From Mycobacterium pseudokansasii (GTDB lineage: Bacteria; Actinomycetota; Actinomycetes; Mycobacteriales; Mycobacteriaceae): 64,000 nt of DNA. The stretch lies in assembly GCF_900566075.1 (NCBI RefSeq), contig NZ_UPHU01000001.1:4836325-4900324 (forward strand). The letters run 5' to 3'. Positions 46,745 through 55,750 of the stretch are shown here, piece after piece. Each line of letters starts with the position of its first letter. Position 1 is the first letter of the stretch. Both the position numbers and the translations under genes were made by a program. The notes under the pieces are model-generated. The model saw only the letters and a program-made list of their open reading frames with translations, made no database searches and was not told where the DNA came from.

Positions 46745-47515
46745 TCAGACCGGCAGGCAGACCGTGGTCATGATCTTGTCGGCCAGCGTCTGTCGCTTTG
46801 CATCCCACAACGGGAACAGGAAGCCGACGTAACAGATGATCGCGTCGACAAAGTGTGCGAGTTGACGTACCAGCGACATCCCGAAGCCCAACGGCTGACC
46901 GGTGGTTTCGCTGACCACCTTGAACTTCAGCACCGACTTTCCGATGCTCGATCCGGTGGTGCCTTGGCGGTAGCCGTAATTCCACACCCAGTAGGCCAGT
47001 ATTGCCAGCGATGCCAGCCCCTGCGCCAGCACACCGATGATCGAGTCCTGCGCATAGCAGTACTGGCTCACGTCGTACTGATTGACGCTGGTGACGCACG
47101 ACGACTGCTGAGTGACCATTGCGATCACCCAACCGATGCCGTAGACGACGACAATCGGAGCGGTGTCGATGAGGAAGGCCAGTACGCGAGTGATCCACGG
47201 GGTGTAGGACTCCGTCGGCTGGGAGCGGATCGCCGGCCCCGGCGGTGGCGGCGCGTAGCCGGCGGCCGACGGAGGCGGCGGTGGCGGATAGCCGCCCTCG
47301 GGCGGGGGTGGTGGGGGCGGATAAGACCCGCCAGGCGCCGGAGGCGGCGGGTAGGAGCCAGGCGCCGGAGGCGGCGGGTAGGAGCCAGGCGCCGGAGACG
47401 GCGGGTAGGCGCCGCTCGGCTGCGAAGGCTGGGACGGTGGCTCAAACCCACCGGAGGAGCCGGGAGGCGGTGGCGGTGGGGGGTAAGACCCGCCGGGGGG
47501 CGGCTGATCGGTCAT
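46745..47515 (-). CDS. pra: Proline-rich antigen homologue Pra (RDD family)
   Basis: This 256-aa protein has a first half almost entirely of Pro/Gly/Tyr repeats (SYPPPPAPGSYPPPPAPGG and similar). An RDD membrane domain follows: TPWITRVLAFLIDTAPIVVV, then YWVWNYGYRQGTTGSSIGKS, VLKFKVV and FLFPLWDAKRQTLADKIM. The known mycobacterial Pra proteins are antigens of unknown function. It lies between metB and cbs on the same strand. GGAAGG precedes ATG 47515. Confidence 0.95.
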   Translation of the reverse strand: MTDQPPPGGSYPPPPPPPGSSGGFEPPSQPSQPSGAYPPSPAPGSYPPPPAPGSYPPPPAPGGSYPPPPPPPEGGYPPPPPPSAAGYAPPPPGPAIRSQPTESYTPWITRVLAFLIDTAPIVVVYGIGWVIAMVTQQSSCVTSVNQYDVSQYCYAQDSIIGVLAQGLASLAILAYWVWNYGYRQGTTGSSIGKSVLKFKVVSETTGQPLGFGMSLVRQLAHFVDAIICYVGFLFPLWDAKRQTLADKIMTTVCLPV

Positions 47516-47639
47516 GGGAGCAACCTTCCACTCAGGGTTCGCTTGAGGCGGCCTTACAGTACCTGAGGTCGGATGCCGTTGGGAGGCTGGGAGAAAGCCG
47601 CCGGCCGCGTTGTGTCGCGTGCCTATCCTCCGCCGTTCC

Positions 47640-49034
47640 TCAGCGTCGACCCGCCCCTTCGGACAGAAAACCCAGCAGGTCGTAGCGGGTAATCACGCCA
47701 ACCGGTTTGCCTTCCTCCACCACCATCAACGCGTCGCTGTCCCGCAACGCCTTTTCGGCCACGCTGACCAATTCGCCGGCCCCGATCAGCTTCAGCGGCG
47801 GGCTCATGTGTTGTGAGACGGCGTCGGCGAGCTTGGCGCGGCCTTCGAAAACGGCCGACAGCAGTTCGCGTTCGGACACACTGCCGGCAACCTCGCCGGC
47901 CATCACCGGCGGCTCGGCGCCGACGACGGGCATCTGCGACACCCCGTACTCGCGAAGAATCCCGATTGCGTCGCGCACCGTCTCGGACGGATGGGTGTGC
48001 ACCAGATCGGGCAATGCACCGGACTTGCGGCGCAGCACATCACCGACCGTGGCTTCCTCGGCCGACCCGTCCAGACGGCTCCGCAAGAACCCGTACGACG
48101 ACATCCACGCGTCATTGAAGATCTTCGACATGTAACCGCGACCGCCGTCGGGCAGCAGGACGACGACCAACGCGTCGGGCCCGGCTTTTTCGGCCACTTT
48201 CAACGCCGCCACCACCGCCATCCCGCACGACCCACCCACCAGCAGCGCTTCCTCCCGGGCCAACCGCCTGGTCATGTCGAACGAGTCGGAATCCGACACC
48301 GCGATGATCTCGTCGGGCACCGACGGGTCGTAGGCCGCCGGCCAGAAGTCCTCGCCGACCCCCTCCACCAGATAGGGGCGGCCGGTGCCGCCCGAATACA
48401 CCGAGCCCTCGGGGTCGGCGCCGATGATGCGCACCCGGCCTCCGGACACCTCTTTGAGATAGCGGCCCGCGCCGGTGATCGTTCCGCCGGTGCCGATGCC
48501 GGCGACGAAATGAGTGACCTTGCCGTCGGTGTCGGCCCAGATTTCCGGCCCGGTGGTGGCGTAGTGGCTGGCCGGGCCTTCGGGGTTGGCGTACTGGTCG
48601 GGCTTCCAGGCGCCGTCGATTTCTCTGACCAACCGGTCGGAGACGCCGTAGTAGCTGTCCGGGTCGGCGGGCGGCACCGCCGTCGGGCACACGACTACCT
48701 CGGCTCCGTAGGCGCGCAAGACATTTCGCTTGTCCTCGCTGACCTTGTCCGGGCAGACGAACACGCACCGGTACCCGCGGCGCTGAGCCACCAACGCCAG
48801 CCCGACCCCGGTGTTGCCGGAGGTGGGCTCGACGATGGTGCCGCCGGGCCTCAGCTGTCCGCTGGCCTCGGCGGCGTCGATCATCTTCACCGCGATCCGA
48901 TCCTTGGAACTGCCGCCCGGACTGAGATATTCGATCTTTGCCGCCACGGTCGCGGCCCCGCCCGGGACGACCGAGTTCAGGCGGACCAGTGGTGTGCCAC
49001 CGATGAGGTCACTGATGTGCTGCGCGATCCGCAT
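47640..49034 (-). CDS. cbs: Cystathionine beta-synthase
   Basis: This 464-aa fold-II PLP enzyme condenses serine and homocysteine to cystathionine. The PLP lysine is in EYLSPGGSSKDRIAVKMI, the substrate loop is VEPTSGNTGVGLALVA, and the phosphate loop is GTGGTITGAGRYL. The C-terminal 130 residues hold a pair of CBS domains (VHTHPSETVRDAIGILREYGV, then GAGELVSVAEKALRDSDALM). There is no heme-binding N-terminal extension. It matches Rv1077 in length. It is followed by pra and metB on the same strand. Confidence 0.97.
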   Translation of the reverse strand: MRIAQHISDLIGGTPLVRLNSVVPGGAATVAAKIEYLSPGGSSKDRIAVKMIDAAEASGQLRPGGTIVEPTSGNTGVGLALVAQRRGYRCVFVCPDKVSEDKRNVLRAYGAEVVVCPTAVPPADPDSYYGVSDRLVREIDGAWKPDQYANPEGPASHYATTGPEIWADTDGKVTHFVAGIGTGGTITGAGRYLKEVSGGRVRIIGADPEGSVYSGGTGRPYLVEGVGEDFWPAAYDPSVPDEIIAVSDSDSFDMTRRLAREEALLVGGSCGMAVVAALKVAEKAGPDALVVVLLPDGGRGYMSKIFNDAWMSSYGFLRSRLDGSAEEATVGDVLRRKSGALPDLVHTHPSETVRDAIGILREYGVSQMPVVGAEPPVMAGEVAGSVSERELLSAVFEGRAKLADAVSQHMSPPLKLIGAGELVSVAEKALRDSDALMVVEEGKPVGVITRYDLLGFLSEGAGRR

Positions 49035-49078
49035 GCGTTCATGGTCTCAGGCGGTTTGGGCCCGCGTACATCCAGCTG

Positions 49079-50146
49079 CTAGCCGGTGGCTTCCCGGATG
49101 TACTCGCCGATCTGGCGCAGCGAGCGCACCGCCTCGGGCAGCAGCGGCCCGGCGACCTGGAAGTCATGCACCTGGCCGGGCCAGACGCGAAGCTCCGCGG
49201 GCACACCGGCCGCCGCCAGCTTGCGCGCGGCCAGCTGTGCGTCGTGCAACAGCACCTCGGATCCGGACACGTGAATCAGGGTTCGCGGCAGGCCCGGCCG
49301 GATGTGCTCCAGTGGCTCGTACAGCTCCTCGGGTTTGCCGTCGACAGCGTTGTTGGCAGCGGCGCTAGCAACCAATTGGTCGAGCGCGTCGAAGGCCTTT
49401 GCCGGGAACATCGCATCGGTCTTGATGTTCGGATGCGCCTTCTTGTTTTCCTTTGCCAGCTGTAGCAGTGGCGAGATCGCTACCAAAGCTGCCGGCTCCT
49501 CGCCCTCGTCCTGCAGACGCTGCGCGAGCGCCAATGCGAGATAGCCGCCGGCGGAGTCGCCGGCCAGCACGATCTGCTCCGGGCCATAACCCAACAGCCG
49601 CAACCAGCGGTAGCCGTCGTGACAGTCGTCGAGCGCCATCCCGATCGAGTGCTTGGGCATCAGCCGATAGTTGACGATCAGGACGGGCGAATCAGCAAAC
49701 TGTGACAGCAACTCGACGAGCCGCCCGTGCGAGTTTGCTCCACAGGTCAGGAACGCGCCGCCGTGCAGATACAGAACCACTCGCCGGGTGCCGTCCGCGG
49801 GCAGCACGCCGCGCGCCCGAACCAATTGCGCCGACGCACTAGGCAAGCTCACCGAGGCCCTGACGGTTATCGGTGCCGGAAGCAGCATCTTGGCTGCGTG
49901 GTCGATCAGGCCCCACGGCCACGGCACATGCGGAACGTAGCTGCCCACAGTGAGAACCGGCCGGATCGTCAGCCGCGACGCCAGCGTAGCAACTCGCGCA
50001 GCAAGACTTGGGCCAGACTCGACGACCTCCACCGGAGCGCCGTCGCTGATGGCAAATCTGCGTGCCTGTAGTCTACGTGCCTTCAGAACGTCCCGTGGGC
50101 GAATGGGATGTCTAGGGGAACCGGATACCCTGCTCGGTGCCGTCAT
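49079..50146 (-). CDS. lipU: Lipase/esterase LipU (HSL family)
   Basis: This 355-aa alpha/beta hydrolase of the hormone-sensitive lipase family has VLYLHGGAFLTCG (oxyanion hole HGGAF), VLAGDSAGGYLALAL (nucleophile), Asp in SGSEVLLHDAQ and His in PGQVHDFQVAG. It probably hydrolyses short- to medium-chain esters. ATG 50146 has AGGAAG at good spacing; the protein is longer than the H37Rv annotation (Rv1076) by its N-terminal 55 or so residues, which may reflect start choice. It lies 45 bases upstream of cbs on the same strand. Confidence 0.93.
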   Translation of the reverse strand: MTAPSRVSGSPRHPIRPRDVLKARRLQARRFAISDGAPVEVVESGPSLAARVATLASRLTIRPVLTVGSYVPHVPWPWGLIDHAAKMLLPAPITVRASVSLPSASAQLVRARGVLPADGTRRVVLYLHGGAFLTCGANSHGRLVELLSQFADSPVLIVNYRLMPKHSIGMALDDCHDGYRWLRLLGYGPEQIVLAGDSAGGYLALALAQRLQDEGEEPAALVAISPLLQLAKENKKAHPNIKTDAMFPAKAFDALDQLVASAAANNAVDGKPEELYEPLEHIRPGLPRTLIHVSGSEVLLHDAQLAARKLAAAGVPAELRVWPGQVHDFQVAGPLLPEAVRSLRQIGEYIREATG

Positions 50147-50366
50147 GCTCAACACTTCCTACGCCGTTGTAGTCCGATACAGCATGTAACGAATAGATTG
50201 ACCGTTCGGTTCACGTGCTCCCCCGGAGCGGTCAGCCAACTCGTCCGACTTAGCTTGACAGCCTATTCCCGCGGCACGGTTTGTAGAGTCTGATTCGATA
50301 TCACAATTGATCCACACCGTGATTCACCCGTTTTGTCAGCTACCCGCGCAAACAGCGAAGCCGACC

Positions 50367-50372
50367 TAAACT
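50367..50372 (+). promoter_or_regulatory. -10 element (TAAACT), leaderless start at 50379
   Basis: TAAACT, six bases, then GTG 50379. No ribosome site is present, consistent with a leaderless transcript. Confidence 0.55.
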
Positions 50373-50378
50373 GGTCTC

Positions 50379-51362
50379 GTGGGCATAAGCGTGCCGCGAC
50401 GTTCGACTATTGCTTTGGCCACAGCAGGTGCACTTGCCTCGACGGGCACCGCCTATCTGGGTGCACGCAACTTGCTGGTCGGCCAGGCGACACACGTGCG
50501 CACGGTCATACCCCGAGCCTGCGACATGCCGCCTCGTGCCGACGGGGTGTACACCCGCGGCGCCGGGCCGGTGCAACGGTGGCGCCGCGGAACACTATTC
50601 GACCTGCACCTGATGATGTTCGGCGACTCGACGGCATGCGGGTATGGATGTAGCCGCGCAGAGGAACTCCCAGGCGTGCTGATTGCTCGCAAACTCGCCG
50701 AGCAGACCGGCAAGCGGGTCCGGTTGAGCACCAAAGCCATCGTCGGCGCCACCTCGAAAGGTGTCAGCGGTCAAGTCGATGCGATGTTCGTGGCCGGACC
50801 GCCGCCGGACGCGGCGGTGATCATCATCGGCGCCAACGACGTCACGTCCCTCAACCGCATCGGCGAGTCTGCCGAGCGGCTGGCCTCATCGGTGCGCAGA
50901 TTGCGTGCCCGCGGCGCGGCCGTGGTCGTCGGCACCTGTCCTGACTTCGGCGTTATCACGGCCATCCCCCAGCCGCTGCGTTCCCTGGCGCACACGCGTG
51001 CCGCGCGGCTGGCCCGCGCCCAGACCATTGCCGTCAAAGCGGCCGGCGGGGTGCCGGTGCCACTGGCGCACCTGCTGGCGCCCCAATTCCGGGCCGCGCC
51101 CGAAGGCATGTTCTCCGCCGACCGGTACCACCCGTCGGCGACCGCCTACGCGCTGGCAGCCGACCAGCTGTTGCTGGCCCTGCGCGATGCGCTTCGCGAT
51201 GTGCCGCGCGAGAAGGTCTCTCGTCCAGGGCTTGAGCTGCCATCTCGAGCCACTGCGCCGGCACGCCGTTGCGAGCCCGCCCGAGGCAACATCGTGTCCC
51301 GACTGTGGCGGCGTCCGCTACCGGCCGTGCCCGCAGCTGTCGCCGCGCCGGCCGGGGGGTGA
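50379..51362 (+). CDS. SGNH/GDSL-family esterase, Rv1075c-like
   Basis: This 327-aa protein has an N-terminal signal or anchor (STIALATAGALASTGTAYL) and an SGNH hydrolase core: MMFGDSTACGYG (Ser84), a Gly in block II, IIIGANDVTSL (Asn) and SADRYHPSATAYA (Asp/His). Rv1075c is described as a secreted or envelope esterase acting on short acyl chains. The last 50 or so residues are a Pro/Arg/Ala-rich extension that ends just before repeat DNA at 51.4 kb. It is divergent from lipU. Confidence 0.92.
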   Translation: MGISVPRRSTIALATAGALASTGTAYLGARNLLVGQATHVRTVIPRACDMPPRADGVYTRGAGPVQRWRRGTLFDLHLMMFGDSTACGYGCSRAEELPGVLIARKLAEQTGKRVRLSTKAIVGATSKGVSGQVDAMFVAGPPPDAAVIIIGANDVTSLNRIGESAERLASSVRRLRARGAAVVVGTCPDFGVITAIPQPLRSLAHTRAARLARAQTIAVKAAGGVPVPLAHLLAPQFRAAPEGMFSADRYHPSATAYALAADQLLLALRDALRDVPREKVSRPGLELPSRATAPARRCEPARGNIVSRLWRRPLPAVPAAVAAPAGG

Positions 51363-51456
51363 CCTCAGCCGGGTTCGGTTTGCCATCCGACTGTGCGTCC
51401 GCGGCGTCGAGCGTGCTTTTCGCGGCGCCGAGCGTGCTCTTGCGGCTTCGCAGCGT

Positions 51457-51576
51457 GCGTCTGTGGCTTCGAACGTGCGTCTACGGCTTCGAGCGTGCGT
51501 CTACGGCGCCGAGTGTGCGTCTGTGGCTTCGAACGTGCGTCTGTGGCGCCGAGTGTGCGTCTGTGGCGCCGAGTGT
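51457..51576. repeat. Six tandem 20-bp units (GCGTCTGTGGCTTCGAACGT type)
   Basis: Units start at 51457, 51477, 51497, 51517, 51537 and 51557. They vary at a few positions (TGTGG/TACGG, TTCGAAC/GCCGAGT). More divergent 20-21-base copies precede them from about 51415 and one follows at 51577. Confidence 0.9.
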
Positions 51577-51660
51577 GCACATGCGGCGGCCTGGGCGCCT
51601 CTGGCCCGCCGTGTCCGCACAGTCGATGCCGCCATTGCACACCTCGATTCCACGGGCCGC

Positions 51661-52079
51661 ATCGTCGCCAGGCCCAGCCCAATTGCCCGGCTCCTTCTCG
51701 CCCCGCTTCGCGGGCCGCATCGTCGCCAGGCCCAGCCCAATTGCCCGGCTCCTTCTCGCCCCGCTTCGCGGGCCGCATCGTCGCCAGGCCCAGCCCAATT
51801 GCCCGGCTCCTTCTCGCCCCGCTTCGCGGGCCGCATCGTCGCCAGGCCCAGCCCAATTGCCCGGCTCCTTCTCGCCCCGCTTCGCGGGCCGCATCGTCGC
51901 CAGGCCCAGCCCAATTGCCCGGCTCCTTCTCGCCCCGCTTCGCGGGCCGCATCGTCGCCAGGCCCAGCCCAATTGCCCGGCTCCTTCTCGCCCCGCTTCG
52001 CGGGCCGCATCGTCGCCAGGCCCAGCCCAATTGCCCGGCTCCTTCTCGCCCCGCTTCGCGGGCCGCATCGTCGCCAGGC
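51661..52079. repeat. 58-bp VNTR, seven complete copies plus a partial
   Basis: The unit beginning ATCGTCGCCAGGCCCAGCCC recurs at 51661, 51719, 51777, 51835, 51893, 51951 and 52009, with a partial copy at 52067. I see no difference between the copies. Each holds CCCGC-TTC-GCGGG, a small hairpin. Because 58 is not a multiple of three, all frames are visited. Confidence 0.95.
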
Positions 52080-52118
52080 TAAATTCGGCTTCGCACAGCC
52101 CAATGGAGGGAGTCCGTC

Positions 52119-53336
52119 ATGCCCGAAGCCGTCATCGTCTCAGCGGCCCGCTCACCCATCGGCCGCGCCATGAAAGGCTCACTGGTCAGCATGCGGCCCG
52201 ACGACCTGGCCGTGCAGATGGTGCGTGCCGCACTGGACAAGGTGCCCGCGCTGAACCCACACCAGATCGACGATCTGATCATGGGCTGTGGTCTGCCAGG
52301 CGGTGAGTCGGGCTTCAACATCGCGCGCGTGGTCGCTGTCGCGCTCGGCTATGACTTCTTGCCGGGCACCACGGTCAACCGGTACTGCTCGTCGTCGTTG
52401 CAGACCACCCGGATGGCGTTCCACGCGATCAAGGCCGGCGAGGGCGACGCATTCATCTCCGCGGGGGTGGAGACAGTGTCCCGGTTCGGCAAGGGCAATT
52501 CCGACTCCTGGCCGGACACCAAGAACCCACTGTTCGACGAGGCGCAGGAACGCTCAGCTGCCGCCGCCGCGGGAGCCGACGACTGGCACGACCCCCGCGC
52601 CGACGGCAAGCTGCCCGATGTCTACATCGCGATGGGCCAGACCGCGGAAAACGTCGCAATCCTCACCGGAATTTCCCGCCAAGACCAGGACCACTGGGGT
52701 GTGCGCAGCCAGAACCGCGCCGAGGAGGCGATCAAGAGCGGCTTCTTCCAGCGCGAGATCACTCCGGTCACGCTTCCGGACGGCACCACGGTCAGCGCTG
52801 ACGACGGCCCGCGCGCGGGTACCACCTACGAGAAGGTGAGCGAACTTAAGCCGGTGTTCCGGCCCAACGGCACCGTTACCGCCGGGAACGCCTGCCCACT
52901 CAACGACGGCGCCGCCGCGCTGGTGATCACCAGCGACACCAAGGCCAAGGAACTCGGCCTGACACCGTTGGCACGCATCGTGTCCACGGGCGTCAGCGGC
53001 TTGTCCCCGGAGATCATGGGCCTCGGCCCGATCGAGGCCTGCAAGAAGGCACTCGAACGAGCCGGCATGTCGATCAACGACATCGACCTGGTCGAGATCA
53101 ACGAAGCCTTCGCTGTGCAGGTGCTGGGATCGGCCCGCGAGCTGGGCATCGACGAGGACAAGCTGAACGTCTCGGGCGGAGCGATCGCCCTGGGACACCC
53201 GTTCGGCATGACCGGCGCACGCATCGCCACCACGCTGCTGAATAACCTGCAGACCCACGACAAGACATTCGGTCTGGAGACGATGTGCGTGGGTGGCGGC
53301 CAGGGTATGGCGATGGTGATCGAGCGGCTCAGTTAG
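52119..53336 (+). CDS. fadA3: Acetyl-CoA acyltransferase (thiolase) FadA3
   Basis: This 405-aa thiolase performs the last step of beta-oxidation. The acyl-enzyme cysteine is in TTVNRYCSSSLQTTRMAFHA, the His in LVEINEAFAVQVLG and the C-terminal catalytic Cys in TMCVGGGQGMAMVIE; GGAIALGHPFGMTGARIATTL is the other signature. GGAGGGAG precedes ATG 52119. It matches Rv1074c. It is preceded by the 58-bp VNTR and followed by a very strong hairpin. With echA8/echA9 nearby it supports fatty-acid use. Confidence 0.97.
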   Translation: MPEAVIVSAARSPIGRAMKGSLVSMRPDDLAVQMVRAALDKVPALNPHQIDDLIMGCGLPGGESGFNIARVVAVALGYDFLPGTTVNRYCSSSLQTTRMAFHAIKAGEGDAFISAGVETVSRFGKGNSDSWPDTKNPLFDEAQERSAAAAAGADDWHDPRADGKLPDVYIAMGQTAENVAILTGISRQDQDHWGVRSQNRAEEAIKSGFFQREITPVTLPDGTTVSADDGPRAGTTYEKVSELKPVFRPNGTVTAGNACPLNDGAAALVITSDTKAKELGLTPLARIVSTGVSGLSPEIMGLGPIEACKKALERAGMSINDIDLVEINEAFAVQVLGSARELGIDEDKLNVSGGAIALGHPFGMTGARIATTLLNNLQTHDKTFGLETMCVGGGQGMAMVIERLS

Positions 53337-53345
53337 CCGGTGGCG

Positions 53346-53399
53346 AGCAGACGTAAAGGGGCCCGATTTCGAGCGAAATCGGGCCCCTTTACGTCTGCT
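53346..53399. terminator. Perfect 26-bp stem hairpin after fadA3
   Basis: AGCAGACGTAAAGGGGCCC at the left arm is mirrored exactly at the right arm (53374-53399) around a two-base centre. It begins nine bases after the fadA3 stop. It is a bidirectional terminator candidate without a T-run. Confidence 0.85.
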
Positions 53400-53562
53400 G
53401 CTCGCGGCCGATAGTCGTTACGGCCGGTTGACTGTGCATTGTGGGCGTTCACCGTGAGCCCAGTGTGGCGACGCCGCGCCTGGCGCCGCCACCACCACAC
53501 ACTCGCCACCACCGATGCACACTCGCCACCACCGATGCACACTCAAAGCCACCACCAACAGC

Positions 53563-53602
53563 GCGACAAAAAGCCGGCACGTAGGTGCCGGCTTTTTGTC
53601 GC
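53563..53602. terminator. Perfect 18-bp stem terminator with T5/A5
   Basis: GCGACAAAAAGCCGGCAC pairs with its exact complement across a GTAG loop. The A5/T5 runs give a rho-independent form for both strands. It ends five bases before the stop of the convergent Bax-inhibitor-like gene. Confidence 0.9.
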
Positions 53603-53607
53603 CCGAC

Positions 53608-54441
53608 CTAGTCGTTCTGCAGATAACTGAGCAGGCGCAGGATCTCTATGTACAGCCAGACCAGCGTCACAGTCAGGCCGAGAGCAATACCCCATGCCGC
53701 CTTATCCGGCGCTCCCGCACGGATCATCTGGTCAGCCGCGTCGAAGTCGATCAGGAAGCTGAACGCCGCGATACCGATGCAGACCAGGGAGAAAATGATG
53801 CCCAGCGGACCGGGGCTGCGCAGGCCCAACCCCTCGCCGCCGCCAACATGGAACATCGCCAACACGAAGTTGCCGAGCATCAGGAACAGCACGCCGAAGA
53901 GTGCAGCGACCACCATCCGGGTGAACTTGGGCGTCACCCGAATGGCCCCGGTCTTGTACACGATGAGCATGCCGAAGAACACGCCAAGAGTGCCCAGGAC
54001 GGCTTCTCCGATGAGCATTCCGGCATTGGCCGAGCCCACCGAGAAGTTGGCCATTACGAACGAGAAGGCGCCCAGGAACAGGCCTTCGAGTCCGGCGTAG
54101 GTGAGCACGATCGCCGGGTTGTCCTGCTTGCGACCAAAGGTGGCCACCAGCACCAGCGCCAACCCGCCGAGCGCGCCGATCAGGGTCAGCGGCATCGCGA
54201 GGTTGAGGTTCTGGGCGACCAGGAAGTAGGAGACGACGGCGCTGGCCGTCAGCGTCGCCAAGGTCAGGCCGGTCTTGGTGACGACGTCGTCGATGGTCAG
54301 CGGGCGCGCAGCCCGCGTTTCCTGATAGGGAGCAGGATAAGGGTCCGCGTATCCCGGCTGGGCCAGGCCCGGACCGAATTGTGCGTATCCGCCCCTCTGC
54401 TTCGGCAGCGAACGAAATACCGGGTTACTTGTCTCCCGCAC
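53608..54441 (-). CDS. Bax inhibitor-1/YccA family membrane protein, Rv1072-like
   Basis: This 277-aa protein has a polar Tyr/Pro/Gly head of about 55 residues and then seven or so membrane helices, among them TLATLTASAVVSYFLVAQ, LIGALGGLALVLVATFG, YAGLEGLFLGAFSFVMA, MVVAALFGVLFLMLGNF and IIFSLVCIGIAAFSFLIDFD, ending ALGLTVTLVWLYIEILRLL. This is the BI-1-like (PF12811) bacterial family of unknown function, possibly an ion leak channel. GTG 54441 follows GAGAGG. Confidence 0.93.
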   Translation of the reverse strand: MRETSNPVFRSLPKQRGGYAQFGPGLAQPGYADPYPAPYQETRAARPLTIDDVVTKTGLTLATLTASAVVSYFLVAQNLNLAMPLTLIGALGGLALVLVATFGRKQDNPAIVLTYAGLEGLFLGAFSFVMANFSVGSANAGMLIGEAVLGTLGVFFGMLIVYKTGAIRVTPKFTRMVVAALFGVLFLMLGNFVLAMFHVGGGEGLGLRSPGPLGIIFSLVCIGIAAFSFLIDFDAADQMIRAGAPDKAAWGIALGLTVTLVWLYIEILRLLSYLQND

Positions 54442-54689
54442 CGTCGGATCCTCTCTTGTGGCTCCACATATGACTACAGCTTCGGAAGCTTCGGACTACA
54501 GCTTCGAGTTGTGCGAACACCTGCTCAACGATCAGTGGCCCGGCCGGGTTCCCAGCGGAGCTGCTGTTTTGTCGTCCGGCTCACGATAAACCTTAGCCCC
54601 GCGGGCACCCCGGGGCGAGTCACGATCTAGATTGCTCGTCAAACTCATGGGCAGACTTGGGACGGACACCCGCGATTGGAGACCAGAGC

Positions 54690-55739
54690 GTGACTGAGGC
54701 CGTGACGGGCGAATCCGACGAAGTTCTGACCCGCGTCGACGGTGGCATCGGCTTGATTACGCTCAACCGCCCGAACGCGATCAATTCGCTGAACCAGACG
54801 ATGGTGGACCTGCTGAGCACCGTGCTCATTCGTTGGGAACGCGACGACGAAGTCCGTGCCGTGGTGGTTTCGGGGGCCGGCGAACGCGGATTGTGCGCGG
54901 GCGGCGACGTCGTCGCGGTTTACCACAGCGCCCGCAAGGACGGGGTCGAGGCGCGGCGGTTCTGGCGCGCCGAGTATTTGATGAATGGCCAGATCGGCCG
55001 GTTCTCCAAGCCGTACGTCGCACTGATGGACGGCATCGTGATGGGGGGCGGCGTGGGCGTCAGCGCCCACGGCGACACCAGGGTGGTCACCGACACTTCC
55101 AAGGTCGCGATGCCCGAGGTCGGCATCGGGTTCATTCCCGACGTGGGCGGGGCGTATCTGCTGTCCCGGGCACCGGGCGCGCTGGGTTTGCACGCCGCAC
55201 TGACCGGAGCGCCGTTTTCCGGAGCCGACGCCATCGCGATGGGCTTCGCCGACCACTACGTGCCGCACGCCCACCTCGACGCGTTCCGTGCAGCGATCGC
55301 CAACGACGGCGTTGCCAGCGCACTTGCCCACTACGTCGTCGAACCTCCATCCAGTGAACTTGCCGCACAACGTGATTGGATCGACGAGTGCTATACCGGC
55401 GACACCGTCGCCGAGATCGTTGCCAAGCTGCGCGATCATGGCGCACAACCGGCTAAGGACGCCGCCGAGCTGATCGCCACCCGCTCCCCCATCGCGCTGT
55501 CGGTGACGCTGGAGGCAGTACGCCGGGCGGCCGCCATGGAATCGCTGGAAGACGTTCTGGTCCAGGACTATCGGGTGTCGTCGGCGTCGCTGCGCTCCCA
55601 CGATCTGGTGGAGGGCATCCGCGCGCAACTGGTCGACAAGGACCGCAGACCGAAATGGTCGCCGTCGACACTGGCCGAGATCACAAGGGCCGACGTTGCA
55701 GCGTATTTCGAGCCGGTCGATGACGACTTGAGCTTCTAG
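54690..55739 (+). CDS. echA9: Enoyl-CoA hydratase/isomerase family, 3-hydroxyisobutyryl-CoA hydrolase-like (EchA9)
   Basis: This 349-aa crotonase-fold protein contains [39 protein letters not shown] and [20 protein letters not shown], the pattern of 3-hydroxyisobutyryl-CoA hydrolases in valine catabolism rather than classical hydratases. The C-terminal half is longer than in EchA8, as expected for that group. The start GTG 54690 has GGAGA upstream; TAGATT at 54628-54633 may be the -10. It is followed by echA8 after 11 bases. It matches Rv1071c. Confidence 0.94.
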   Translation: MTEAVTGESDEVLTRVDGGIGLITLNRPNAINSLNQTMVDLLSTVLIRWERDDEVRAVVVSGAGERGLCAGGDVVAVYHSARKDGVEARRFWRAEYLMNGQIGRFSKPYVALMDGIVMGGGVGVSAHGDTRVVTDTSKVAMPEVGIGFIPDVGGAYLLSRAPGALGLHAALTGAPFSGADAIAMGFADHYVPHAHLDAFRAAIANDGVASALAHYVVEPPSSELAAQRDWIDECYTGDTVAEIVAKLRDHGAQPAKDAAELIATRSPIALSVTLEAVRRAAAMESLEDVLVQDYRVSSASLRSHDLVEGIRAQLVDKDRRPKWSPSTLAEITRADVAAYFEPVDDDLSF

Positions 55740-55750
55740 AAAGGCAATCC

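Larger units (their letters stand above)
51363..52118. other. 756-bp intergenic region made largely of repeats
   Basis: Between the SGNH gene and fadA3 there is no credible gene. The region consists of a degenerate then regular 20-bp array (about 51405-51590), a short spacer and a 58-bp VNTR. Open frames through the VNTR exist on both strands only because the repeat lacks stops. Confidence 0.8.

Noticed and set aside
51661..52079. CRISPR array
   Set aside because: The repeats are contiguous without unique spacers, so this is a VNTR.
50905..52173. Long open frames across the 58-bp VNTR on both strands
   Set aside because: They exist because the repeat lacks stop codons; a 58-base unit shifts frame each copy, the peptide is a repeat artefact, and no ribosome site or homology supports them.
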